Assembly: GCA_020809705.1 (NCBI GenBank)
Contig: CP085829.1
Location: 4,960,001-5,024,000 of the forward strand
Source: Calonectria ilicicola
Lineage: Eukaryota; Ascomycota; Sordariomycetes; Hypocreales; Nectriaceae
Length of the DNA: 64,000 bases
Reading direction: 5' to 3'
In this document: in pieces, positions 12,171 through 23,017 of the stretch
How positions within the stretch are numbered: position 1 is the first letter of the stretch
Layout: each line of letters begins with the position of its first letter
Translations under genes and position numbers: made by a program
The notes under the pieces: generated by a model
The model's database searches: none
What the model was told of the DNA's origin: nothing
What the model saw: only the letters and a program-made list of their open reading frames with translations

Positions 12171-12464
12171 GGTTCATGGGGAGTTTTGGGGGAGGGGGGG
12201 TGCCGAGACAGGCGTCAGGCCATGGAGCACACAATGAAGTGATCGGTGCACACTCAGAGGGCTGAAAGACTGGAGACTGTAGACTGCGAGCTGCTGCTGG
12301 ACCTCCAGACACAGGCCGGGTGCGAGGAGGATGATGTTGTGTATAGTAGGCAAATCAGGCCAGTGTCTTGAAATGGGGAAATTGCCTTTTTCAATCGCTT
12401 TGGGCAGGTGCCAAACCCCGCACCTGACGACACACTAGCGTGACCCCGGGAGGCCCCAGGATGG

Positions 12465-12474
12465 CCCCGACTTG
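12465..12474 (+). promoter_or_regulatory. Shared decamer CCCCGACTTG, transporter promoter
   Basis: An identical 10-mer occurs upstream of the dehydrogenase gene. This copy begins 773 bp before the transporter ATG, and the other begins 774 bp before its ATG. Assignment as a binding site is inference only. Confidence 0.3.
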
Positions 12475-13106
12475 GAGGCGCTGGGCTCCACAGCGCTGTG
12501 GCTAGTGGCAGGCAGGTGCTCTGTTCATGCTCTGTCTATGCTCTGTCTAGCGGGCTCCCCACTGAATCGATGCTTCCCCATGGGGGGCACCCTCGCCCCC
12601 TCAGCGCATCGTTTGGGTCATTCTGGGGGGCGTCTCTGGGGGCGGGTGCGATGTGCCGACAAGGCCTAGATCGCGGCCCCGAGCCAATCACCAAGTGCAA
12701 ATTACCGTTCTTGACTGCTTTCAGCTTCGCGGATGTGACCTCAGTCTTAGCACGCGAGTAATGCTTCATCCCCAACCCTGAGTTTGCCTCCACTCCCCCG
12801 GGCCCCTCTCCCCAGCAGCCTTGATCCGAAAATGGACTCTGCTCGTTTTTCTGGGGTTGTTCTCGTTTACCGCGTGGTATTGCCTCCAATACTTGCGCTT
12901 CACGGCTCACCACCAACAGGACGCTAAGCTGCTCTCGTGCTTCCAGAACCCAGCTTTTGTCTGTCAGCGCCTTTTGACATTACCACCCTATCTTCAGCTC
13001 AAAACTGAAAAGAGGGACGTGCTTCAATCTCTGACAAAGTTATAAGAGAGGCCTTGGAACGTCGATCCCTAGATTCGAGATCAGCATCATCCGCCTCATC
13101 TTCCTC

Positions 13107-13130
13107 ATCTCCATCTCCATCTCCATCTCC
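13107..13130 (+). repeat. CTCCAT microsatellite in 5' leader
   Basis: About four tandem CTCCAT/CTCATC-type hexamers lie in a pyrimidine-rich stretch about 110 bp before the transporter start. Such pyrimidine-rich leaders are common before strongly expressed fungal genes. Confidence 0.6.
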
Positions 13131-13237
13131 TCACTCCACTCCCCACAAGTTCCTGCACCTTGTTCACTCCTCCCTGCCTGCTTACAGGGCAATCCTCCCT
13201 CTCCAAGACCCTTTCATCCTTGCACAAGTTTGCAATC

Positions 13238-14932
13238 ATGTCGGGCGAAGATCTCAAGGACGACATCAAGCACCTGGAGAATCCCAACTCTGGAGGTTCT
13301 ACCCAGGAGCTTGACTTGGAAGAGCTCGATACCATTGAGCTTACCAAGACTGGAAAGTTCTCATGGCTCGTTTCCATCACTGCTGCCATCGGTGGTATGC
13401 TCTTCGGTTATGACACTGGTATCATCTCTGCCGTCCTGATCTACATCAATGAGGACCTTGGCAAGACCCTGACTTCTCAGGAGAAGGAGCTCATCACCTC
13501 CATTACCTCTGGCGGTGCCTTCATCGGTGCCATTTTTGCTGGTACAACTGCCGATCGATATGGTCGAAAGGTTGCCATCTATGTTGGCTGCGTTCTCTTC
13601 ACAATCGGTGCCATTGTCCAAGCTGCTTCCTTCTCTCTGGCTCAGATGACTGTCGGTCGTCTCATTGTCGGTTTCGGTGTTGGCTCCGCTGCGATGATTG
13701 TTCCCTTGTAAGTTCTCCACTGCCCGCATCTTCCCCACACCGGCCCTGATTTAACACTTGGTCAGGTACATCGCCGAGGTCTCCCCCGCTAAGTACCGCG
13801 GCCGTATGATTGGTCTGGACAATATGTCTATTACTGGAGGTCAGCTCATTAGCTACGGTATCGGAGCTGGCTTTGCCTATGTGGCTGGTGGATGGCGGTA
13901 CAGTAAGTCACATTGACGGAACCCCCCTTGAATACACATAACTGACCTTTATGAACAGTGGTCGGTGGTGGTGCTATCCCTGCCATTGTTCTTGGCTGCC
14001 TCCTTCCCTTCTGCCCTGAGTCTCCCAGACAGCTTGTGTACCTTGGCAAGCAGGAAGAGGCTGCCGCTGTCATCCGACGCATCTACCCCAACGGTACCGA
14101 GGAGCAGGTCCAGAACAAGATGCGGGTCCTCAACTACCATGTGGAGCAGTCCAAGGCCATCAACACTGGCAAGTCTCAGTGGTGGGTGTTCAAGCAGATG
14201 TACAACGTGCCCGCCAATTTCCGCGCTCTCGTCGCTGCTTGTGGTCTGATGGCCATCTCCCAGCTCACTGGTTTCAATGCCCTCATGTACTACTCCCCTG
14301 TCCTCTTCTCTCTTGTCGGTTTCTCCAACCCTGTCGCTGTCGGAACCGTCATCGCTGGTACCAACTTCATCTTTACCTTTGTCAATCTCATGCTCGTCGA
14401 TCGCGCCGGTCGCCGTAGAATCTTACTCTGCACTGTTCAGTTTATGAGTTTGGCTCTGGTTATTGCTGCCGTCTGCTTCCACTGGATCCCTGTCAACCAC
14501 GATCTTACCTTGGCTGCTGATGCCAAGGTTGGCTGGGCCGCCATTGTTGTCCTCATCAGCATGGTCTTCTTCGTCGGCTTCTACTCTTCTGGTATTGGCA
14601 ACACTGCCTGGCTCTCTTCCGAGTTCTTCCCTCTTGAGATCCGTGCCATGGGTACCATGATGCTTACCATGACCTGCTGGGGTTCCAACATCATTGTCGC
14701 TTCCACATTCCTGACCCAGATGGAGAGCATGTCGCCCTCCGGAACCTTTGGCTTCTACGCCGCTATTTGCATGGCTGGCTACGTTTGCATCTACTTCTGC
14801 TACCCCGAAGTCAAGGGAATGACTCTGGAGGACATCCGAGAGGTGTTCCAGCACGGTTTCGGTGTTGCCAAGGCCCGAGAGATGCAGAAGCAGATGAAGG
14901 AGAATGAACAGGCTGTGGCTTCTAGGGCGTAA
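13238..14932 (+). CDS. myo-Inositol/proton symporter, MFS sugar porter
   Basis: Plasma-membrane transporter of the sugar porter family, closest in motifs to fungal ITR1-type myo-inositol/H+ symporters. Exons: 13238-13707, 13766-13902, 13959-14932; total 526 residues, the usual length. Visible motifs are GMLFGYDTGIISAVL in TM1, DRYGRK in the TM2-3 loop, YIAEVSPAKYRGR after the central porter segment, PESPRQL before the large loop, QLTGFNALMYYSP in TM7, DRAGRR in the second-half loop and PEVKGMTLEDI at the C-terminus. Twelve membrane segments fit. The start at 13238 has A at -3 and directly precedes an acidic cytosolic tail; the frame is open upstream, but without a better ATG. Neighbours are a divergent zinc-cluster regulator and a downstream inositol-dehydrogenase-like gene, which supports inositol as substrate. 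Other polyols remain possible. Confidence 0.88.
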
Positions 14933-16541
14933 GAGGATGGTTTAGAGTATAGAGGCGGTGGTTGGTTTGCGTTACATAGGTAGACTCGGGTATTGAAGAT
15001 TAGCATAGAAGGCTCACTGGACTTCTAGAATATACAGTAGATATACCAATGTCAATTATTCATGTTGAAACCTTTCAATTTTGGGCTGTGGTGCTCCAAT
15101 GGCCGAATAACGGCGATGTTGATACTTTGGCTTCGTCGTTGGAATTTGCTCATTGGGCGCTGTTCATTAGGTGTTGTGATAAAGTGACAAGGGGTACAAC
15201 GCGATTAAGATGGCCATGTGTTGGAGAAGAGGGTGACAATGGGATTTTGGCAATTGTCAAACTGGGGGTTTATGGAACGTAGAAGATCAGATCTTTTGAA
15301 TAGGGTATTAAACGATTGGGTTTATTGTGAAGCACTCCAGAAAATTTGACATGAACTAGAGTGGGAAAAAAAAAAAAAAGTCTTTGATGAGCTATGGTCA
15401 GCTGCTTTGACATTAGCCCCCCTGGATCGGGAAGTTTTGGAGATTCACACGTGCATGCAAGATAACCTTTTGCCCTACAAGACGCGGTTATACTTGCCAC
15501 ATGATGGGGAGGCGAGGTGGTAGTGGGTGGTAGTGTGGCTTGCCTGCGGGGAGAGCCAAGGGCCAGGGCGAAACAAAGAGGCATGTTCCTTCTCCGCGCG
15601 GCAGGTTTGGGAAACTGCCCAACGGGGACATGAACATCATGTGGGCGTAAGACGTTTGTGGACGAAAGTATAGCCGAGCCACGAGGACACACTCTCGCGG
15701 CACGTCGGCTCGAATTGGGGGCAAGGGGACCGTTATGAGAAACCCCTCACTGACCTTGGCTAGTGGCCCCCGACTTGTCTCGACTTGGTCTCGCTGAGCT
15801 CTCCGACGGGCTTCTTTCCCAATCACGGGAGGGTGTCGTGGAGCGTGGGATCCTCTTGAGGCTCCGTGGGAGAGTGTGCCAACCCCGAGTCATGGGGTAG
15901 CGCCCCAGTCGTCCGGGGCGTGCGGAGCGTTTTGCGGGGCCCCCGAGGTTGGCAAGATGTTACGAAATTTCCTATTTGGGAGATGTCACTCGGCGGCACC
16001 TACTGCGTGTGGAAGCCCAACAGGCCCCGCCTCCGCCTCCACCGCCGCCCACCACCGCCCCCGGGTTGAGGCTGCACCGTCGACGGTCGGGGCTGGCCAA
16101 CCAGCTTCAGCGACTTGTTGAGATGAGCTTCGTGAACTCGCAGTCCCTGTGTCGCACCGATCTGCTTATCCATTGGCTGGAACAGTCTCCGATCCAGGGC
16201 CATGCCGATCTTGTGACATCTGAGATCCCACTACCGGCCTCTGTTCGCGACTGGCTGACACCGCCTGCGCACCCCTGCTATCGTCGTGGGGGAGGAACAA
16301 TACTTTCCGAATGCCGACCCTCAAGGTATAAGATTCTCGAGCTCGCTCTGCACTGCTCCGACACTCTCGTCCCTTCCAAGCACTCAATTGATACCCGAGA
16401 CGCTCGCGCCCTCTTGCTCCAGGTCTAAGCTCCTTGTCTCACGAAAAAAGCCCATCTCCCCAGCCGACTTAGCTGTCTGCCCGCACTCAATTCCTCCTCC
16501 CTTCCAACAACTTTTTTTCTTAACCCCCCTAAACACCAATC
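14933..16541. promoter_or_regulatory. Promoter region of the dehydrogenase gene
   Basis: This 1.6-kb spacer holds an A-run (15366-15379), GC-rich blocks with many GGGG/CCCC words and the second copy of CCCCGACTTG at 15768-15777, followed at once by another CGACTTGG. A pyrimidine-rich leader (about 16490-16535) ends directly at the ATG. Open frames in 15488-16428 are GC-driven and have no recognisable content. Confidence 0.45.
15768..15777 (+). promoter_or_regulatory. Shared decamer CCCCGACTTG, dehydrogenase promoter
   Basis: Identical to the 10-mer in the transporter promoter and at the same distance from the start codon (774 bp). A partial second copy, CGACTTGG, follows within about 5 bp. 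Functional meaning is not shown by sequence. Confidence 0.3.
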
Positions 16542-17655
16542 ATGTCCAAGAAGCTTCAGGTCGCCATTGCCGGTCTCGGCCGCATGGGTGCTCGTCACGC
16601 CCTCAACTTCCACACTCGAACCCCCCGTTGCGAGGTCGTCGCTGCTTTCACTCCCGTCGAGAAGGAAGCCCAGTGGGCTCGCGCCAACCTTGACGGCTGC
16701 ACCGTCTACAGCGACTACGATGAGATGCTCAAGCACCCCGGCCTCGAGGCCGTCGTCGTCGCCACCGTCACCACTGCCCACGCCGAGGAGGCCATCAAGG
16801 CCATCGAGGCCGACAAGCACGTCCTGTGCGAGAAGCCCCTGAGCACCAGCGTTGAGATTGTGAGTTCACCGCCGACCCACCTGCAAGGATCTTGCTAACA
16901 CAACTGTCCCCTAGTCGCAATCCGTCGTTGATGCTGCCGCCAAGAAGCCCCATCTGAAGGTCATGTGCGGTTTCTCCCGCCGATTTGACGCTTCCTACCG
17001 TGACGCTTTCAACCGCATGGACACTGGTGGCATCGGCCGCCCCTCCGTCTTCCGCTCCCAGACCTGCGACAGACTCGACCCCTCTGGCTTCTTCGTCGCC
17101 TACGCTGAGTTCAGCGGTGGCATTTTCGTCGACTGCAACATTCACGACATTGATCTTGCTCTCTGGTTCTTCGGCCAGGACTCCATTGTCAAGAGCGTCG
17201 TCGCCAACGGTATCACTGCCGTCCAGCCCGAGCTCCGCAAGCACAAGGATGTTGACAACGGTATCGGCATGGTTGAGTTCTGGGGTGGCAAGATGGCTTA
17301 CTTCTACTCTTCCCGCATGATGGCTGCTGGCCAGCACGACATGACCGAGATTATTGGTACTGAGGGCAAGATTGCCGTCAACGCCAACCCCACCGGCACC
17401 CTAGTCGAGCTGCACGAGCACTCTGGTGTCCGCCGTGAGATCCCCCACGACTACTACGGCCGCTTCGAGCACGCTTTCGTCACCGAGGCCAACGAGTTCA
17501 CCGCTGCCTGCCTCGACAACACCAGACTGCCCTTCAAGCTGAGCGGCGCTGTCCAGGCCGTCAAGATCGGCTGCGCCCTCCAGGAGTCGCTCAACTCTGG
17601 CCTGAAGATCTACTTCGATGAGACCGGCCGCCGCATCGAGAGCCCCAAGCTGTAA
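16542..17655 (+). CDS. myo-Inositol 2-dehydrogenase-like, Gfo/Idh/MocA
   Basis: NAD(P)-dependent oxidoreductase, expected to oxidise myo-inositol at C2 to scyllo-inosose in the cytosol. Exons 16542-16859 and 16915-17655 give 352 residues, normal for the family. The N-terminal Rossmann fold starts with AIAGLGRMG (residues 8-16). CEKPLS carries the family lysine (Lys98), and DCNIHDIDLALW supplies Asp179 and His183. Their spacing matches the catalytic Lys/Asp/His triad of bacterial IolG (Lys97, Asp172, His176). The remaining C-terminal half is the usual beta-sheet substrate domain. The ATG is preceded by CAATC with A at -3 and no other in-frame candidate. The gene lies 1.6 kb downstream of an inositol transporter on the same strand. 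Other sugar or polyol substrates cannot be excluded, as the family is broad, but triad and context agree. Confidence 0.85.
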
Positions 17656-19128
17656 AAACACACGAAAAAGTCACCAGGGAATATGTAAGGGAATATAGAG
17701 CTTAGAGAGCTAAAAACGCTACGAATCCTCTTCAATATGATTAATGTTATCTCAATTACACATGCAAGTTGCTGACCCCGCTGCTGTGATTTCTCGCGTC
17801 TCCATGCAATGCACAGCTCGTAAATATCGGTCTGTCAACTAGCGCGATGGATGTAGCTCCACAAGAGCTACCCACTCTCAACCAAGCCGCGCTCCACGCG
17901 TAACGCACGTCCCAATTTGACCCCGCCTTTGCGTTTCAGTGAGGCTGGGGTAAGTTTTTCTTTCCTTTCTTTTTTAGAAACAGGCGGTGACGTCGCCGGT
18001 TTCTTGTTGCGAAATCCCGAGTTGTCAGGTAGAATAAAAACATTTGTTTAGTTTAGGTTAAAATTGCAATTGGCCTGTTGTTCTATATACATGTACCTCC
18101 GTGTCTATCCATTTACATATGTGTTCCAGTCTTGTCCCCACTCGTTCTAACTGCCAAGGCAGCAAGTGACACATACAGTTTGAACAAGATAAGCAGCTGA
18201 CAACGCTATGACAATAAGTGAAAGTATGATGGACTCACTTTGGAAGGTGATTGATGGTGATGCAGGCCCCTGGATCCTCCGCCTCAACAATAGATATGGC
18301 AGGGCGTTCTAGGGCGTACTCGCTGTCACCTAATTGGCAGATTATCTAAGATCACGAGACATCACAATCGATTGACAACGTAGGGTTTAAGATTAGAATA
18401 AACTTTCTCATTTGTCGTACTGATCACGAGACCTAGTTGACCAAAGCGAGAAAAACGAGAATGCCTCTGAAGCCGGCCAGTGGATGGCGAGAAGCTTTGA
18501 ATCCAGTTACGCGTATTCGCTAAACAGGGGTTATCTACATTTGGACAATCTAGTTGCCCGACTGCTGTTGCTTCAATGTACGGATGACAATCCTTGGCAT
18601 GATCCTGATTCTAATTGATAACATTTTATCCATAATTTTTATTTCTATTTATAATTGACTATCAAGGTGTGATGTGAAAAGTGGCCAGATGTGATTGTCT
18701 GATGTGGATAGCCCCTGCTCAGTAATACGAATAACTGAATTAAACCTTCTGGTGATAGAAAAGAGAGATGTATTATGTAATTGTTACTTGCCCCACCACG
18801 ATGCTATCCGCGTTTCCATTTCGAAACATATCTTCGCTCACTCGGTGGGGTTCGCCTTTTAGATAAGCACCTTCGGCGAAAACCACCGAAGCCTTGGCGA
18901 CAGGCCCCAGAGCTATCTGCAATGCACATCAAGGAAGATGGCCCGGGAGGAGTTGATTGTGTCTTGGTCGGCGAATCACGGCCAAACTTAATTGTATCCG
19001 CCACCGTTGTGGCTTTGGAGCTAAATAAGCATTATATAAATAAATAATTTTATTTTTATATCTCTTTTCTATTATCAGATTGATATTCACTGGCAATTTA
19101 GTTCTGTGGTAAGAGACGCGAGCTATCA
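17656..19128. other. Intergenic, convergent 3' ends
   Basis: Region between the dehydrogenase and the minus-strand kinase. It is mixed-composition, AT-rich around 18600-18670 and 19030-19075. A plus-strand open frame at 18781-19047 has no recognisable features. No RNA gene or mobile element is seen. Confidence 0.4.
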
Positions 19129-20937
19129 TTACGACTCAGGGCCTAGTCGGATTCTCTTTGCAGCTGGTTCAGACATGTTCTGGTTCTGCGAATTTAAAAT
19201 TGCTAAAATATCTCGGCAACTTAGTCTCGGCTTTTTCTGCTCTGTTTGCCGGGCATACGGATATCGAATCATGGTGAGAATGGCTGTTCCGAGCGCTGTG
19301 GCCTTCATGTTACAAAGGAGATCAAATAAATTATGACACGTGTTGAACTTACTCCCAGGATGGGTTTTCGTCACATATTCAATAATTCGTGCGTAGTTTC
19401 TTTCAAAACGCTCTTGGTTTTGCCTGTTGTCTCGACCCGGGCGCCAGGGGTTTACGCCAATTTGCCATGGATGGCGACCAAGAAGCATCCATAAAGCTAG
19501 AACGCCGACAGACCAAACATCAGTCGTAAAGTCAAATTTCTCTATTTCTCTCTCTGGTGAAATCCATCCGACAGTGCCGTTTTCACCAGGGCTCGGCATC
19601 GCATAGCCATCAGGAGCGGGGATTGCGTCTTCCGTATCAAGAAGAACAACGGATGCCTTCGTAGAATCCCAAGACTGGACGCCAATATTTTGAGGCTTTA
19701 TATCACCGTGTATCCATTTATGGGAATGCAAGAAATCGAGTGGCTCGAGTAAGGATCTCACCATGCATTCTACCATAGTTGATTCTAAAGGTCCTTCCCA
19801 TTTATTCAAGGTCTTGGATACCAAGGGCTCAAGAGCAAACCATATGTCAGCTGACCAATTGTTTCCTTTAGGGTCATCGGTGATTACGTCGCAAAGTCGC
19901 ACGATTCGATGTTCTTGAGCGGTTTCTGCGAGCTCGGTCAACCTTTCGAGGGTTTCTCGTCGCTTCGCTAGGATCTCGGATGTTGGTCGGATTGAAAACT
20001 GTTTCAATGCGACTGTTCTTCCATTACTGTTCATCGCCGCACTTACACGTCCCGACCCACCGACTCCGATGGTCCCCGCATTAGTGATGGTCCACTGACC
20101 AACCCGGAGATTAACATTGGAAGCTGGCGTGGGAAAAAGGCTCAGGTCTACTGTGGCTGGTTAGCGATGCAAAGTCCTGATATAGTCCTCAAGCTTTGTT
20201 TTATGCTCGGTAGATTGAGCAAAACGAGTGTATTCCACTGTATATTGCAAGTGACCCAGACGAACGGAATTCGAATGTTGATTGAGAAGATATAAGCCCT
20301 TTGGAGGCAAGACGTCGCCATTTACTTCGACATGCCCTTTGCTTGATATTTTCTGAACGTATGGTCTTCCGCTTTTGTCAAACTGAAATACAGCATGGTG
20401 CTGTCTGATAGCAAACGCCGTAGAATTTTCGATGGATAAGACAAAATCGTTAAAGTTATTGTCTCCAACCGTAGTCCGGCGGCCAGCAGCCCAGCCCACA
20501 GTTGGGTTCAAGGCTGTTTGCTTCAAATCAACATGGTATGAACCCGTCCAAATATACTTTCGGGGAGTATCAGTTTTTGGCATCATGGCTGCCGCGTCTG
20601 ACTGTTTAGTTGTATCAAATGATGACATAGGAGACGATGACAACAGCTTTCCTTCACCAAGTTCACGAACAAGTCTTCCCACTTCGCTGTCCTCTACTTG
20701 GGTTGGAGACCACGATAAATACTTTTTAGTATGATCCCGTACTTGGTCATCAAACTGTTTCTCATGATCCCTTTTGGTCTGAGACCTCTCGATGATCCAA
20801 TCGATAACTTGAGAAAAAGCTAGTTTTGCCTCGGCGTTTTTGGGCAACAGTGTTATTGTTGCTTCATAGGCAGAAGAACATGCACCAGTTGTGGACCAGT
20901 TCGTGCCTTGACTATCGGCATCGTCCGTTGGCTCCAT
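19129..20937 (-). CDS. FHA-domain Ser/Thr protein kinase, in-frame TAA
   Basis: Predicted fusion of a phosphothreonine-binding FHA domain with a protein kinase, an architecture common in filamentous fungi. The ATG at 20937 starts MEPTDDADSQG; upstream codons in the frame lack ATG. The FHA domain spans about residues 140-235 (GRRTTVGDNNFNDF, then RQHHAVFQF and VRLGHLQYTV). The kinase has a glycine loop GVGGSGRVSAA, VALK, the catalytic loop HGDIKPQN, LLDTED in place of the usual DFG, and WISPERE as the APE equivalent. One TAA (20161-20163) separates the two parts; the frame is identical on both sides and the linker looks coding. A 75-nt in-frame intron (20151-20225, donor GTTTTG, CTAAC branch, CACAG acceptor) would remove it, but the donor is weak. 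So either a spliced gene or a nonsense-broken one. No stated substrate. Confidence 0.7.
20161..20163 (-). other. In-frame TAA between FHA and kinase domains
   Basis: The stop lies between two domains that share one reading frame. It can be explained by a frame-neutral 75-nt intron or by a nonsense change. The sequence after it (VDLSLFPTPASN, then VGQWTITNAGTIG) resembles the linker and start of the kinase domain in related fungal FHA-kinases. Confidence 0.7.
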
Positions 20938-21250
20938 TTGCTGGATTTTTAGCGGCAATTCACCCTAAAAAACCAACAGAAATAAATAAATAATATAATG
21001 TAAATAAATAAATGGATAGCGTGAACAGAAATAACTAGGACATGAGTTGGATCAGATAAATTAGGCATCAACTCAAATTCACGGTGCATGGGTGGGTGGG
21101 GGGGTTCGGGTAAATGTTTACCCTATCCGAGCCGCCTCATCGCATTGATCCGGTCCCTTGAGCTTCAACATTCTTACAACATCATCAAGGCGCTACTGGG
21201 TTAAAATACAGCCATGTGCCCCTGGCCTATCGCGTTTAACTCGCCACGAT
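20938..21250. promoter_or_regulatory. Divergent spacer, FHA-kinase and hypothetical gene
   Basis: About 310 bp between two divergent starts. It contains TAAATAAATAAATAA-type A/T repeats near 20980-21012 and a G-run with GGGTGGGTGGGG near 21089-21105. No exon is supported. Confidence 0.4.
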
Positions 21251-21971
21251 ATGCTATTTTCTGACCAACCCGATTTGGTAGAACCTATACAACCCCGACA
21301 TCCCGCGCCATGGAGACAAGTGGTAGCTTACTTGTATGAGCAGCAGCATGGGGTAAGTGCTGCAATCTGACCATCGTGATACAAAATTGACAGATCAGAT
21401 CCTCCCAAACCCAGCGGAAACGAGAGGCTCACACCTCGTTGCTGCGCCATCAACCCCAATACAATGTGTCGAAGTGGACGATTTCGCCAAGGAGTTGTGT
21501 TCGGCACTTGAGCGGGCATGCTGGAGGCAGCAAATGCGATGTTCAATGTATGGCGCTGATATAGCCAATGACATACGTCCAGGTCACACGCCAGAGGATC
21601 TTAAAGAACAAATATTCACCGAAACTCTGGCTAGATACATGTCTGACAGCGATGAATCTGATGGCTCGAATAGTCCCATAATCATCTCACGATCCAACAC
21701 GGCCAAACCAAAAACAATAGGGAATTCTTCGGCGCCTATGTCAAAGCCCTCTTCGAAATCTCAATCTTCCATGGAACCCTTAGAACAAGGTAAAAGAAAG
21801 CACATGCCATCATTGTCAGAGGGCACGCTTCCATCAACGGATGGCTGGCAACAAGAAGACTCTGGGCTGGTCCCAAAACGACAGCTACCAATTATGGAAT
21901 GGAAAGTACTTGAAACCCAAGCAGATGAGGTCACTGGTAATTGTGTTGCTCGGAAACGGCGACGCCTGTAA
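21251..21971 (+). CDS. Hypothetical protein, two exons
   Basis: Exons 21251-21352 and 21399-21971 (225 residues) are joined by a 46-nt intron with a GTAAGT donor, a CTGAC branch-like element and an ATCAG acceptor; phases agree. The ATG at 21251 begins MLFSDQPDLVEP. The middle has a helical part with DDFAKELCSALERACWRQQ, followed by a Ser-rich acidic stretch (SDSDESDGSNS) and a basic C-terminus RKRRRL that could serve as a nuclear signal. No known domain is recognised. It is divergent to the FHA-kinase. Function unknown. Confidence 0.55.
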
Positions 21972-23017
21972 TAATGCTTTGGGGGATGGTGGAATGGGCC
22001 ATGTATAGGATCTAGCTTGATGCCAGCCGCTAGTCGTAGAGGTGACTTGCTCAGGTCGACAAATTCCGGACCCAAAAAGGTGCAAGTGTAAAGTAGATAG
22101 GTGGCCTCACAAGAGGGAACCAATGCGAGGCAAAATATCCAAAATTAATTATGCCATAAACACAAGAAAAAGTTTCAACCAAGCAGTCCAATGACTTGAA
22201 GCAATATTGCCACTCGTTCCATTTTATTTCATTGTCATCTTTATTCCACTTCAGTCTTGCATTAAGCAGCTGGCTTTCGTTGCTCAATATCGCAACAATA
22301 GCCAATCGAACCCTTTGAGCCTTTCATCAGCAATAACCTTACAAGTTGCCTCGATCAATCGCAGCATGGCCTCCACTTAGGTGGAAACAGTGGCATGGTC
22401 TGTGGACAAAATCTCCCCTATGAGCGACGCCCAACGTAGCAGTTCATGAACCCCCCCCCCCCATAACTTGTTCCAGCTCACTCAATCTTGACGACCTCGA
22501 TGCACGCCTACGTCGAGTATCTTCTAGTCACAGCAGTTCCTTGCGACTCGAAACATAACCCATGGGATGACCCTCAGATTCTAGATAAGCGACTGGGTGA
22601 AATCTTTTCAGATTCACTGTAGCAATAAATCGCCAGCTCTGTCCGTGACGGGGTTATCCTAACCTTGGACTGAAGCCTCACTCTCAGAGAAACGGAATGA
22701 GACGTATGTTATATTCCATTAATTTAAAAATTCCTCTTTCTCTAAAGTCGATTCTTTTGGGATGATCTTCTGCCACCAACTATAACATAGTCAGCACTGG
22801 ATCCCACTATGGCTGCAATAGAAGCCAGCATAGCCTACAACTGACATTGTGAAATCCCATTTGTGCACATATTATTTTCGCACTGATTCATCGCTACCCC
22901 ATTACATCATGGGTAATTATACTTTTATGGGTATCCCTTGAGAGACATTATCTAGAATTAAACTCGAGACTACCTACCTTATATCATGATTCATTCCACA
23001 AGTGTCATCTCCCATTC
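21972..23017. other. Intergenic, no gene seen
   Basis: AT-leaning sequence with a C12 run at 22451-22462. Short open frames have no recognisable content. It lies between two convergent 3' ends. Confidence 0.45.

Larger units (their letters stand above)
12171..13237. promoter_or_regulatory. Bidirectional promoter, regulator and inositol transporter
   Basis: This 1.07-kb gap separates two divergent start codons. It holds several GC-rich blocks, one copy of CCCCGACTTG (12465-12474), CCAAT-type boxes (for example CCAATCACC near 12685), and a CTCCAT hexamer repeat at about 13107-13130 in what should be the transporter 5' leader. No additional coding exon is supported. Confidence 0.5.

Noticed and set aside
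18781..19047. 88-codon frame between dehydrogenase and kinase
   Set aside because: No recognisable content, and a competing antisense frame of similar size.
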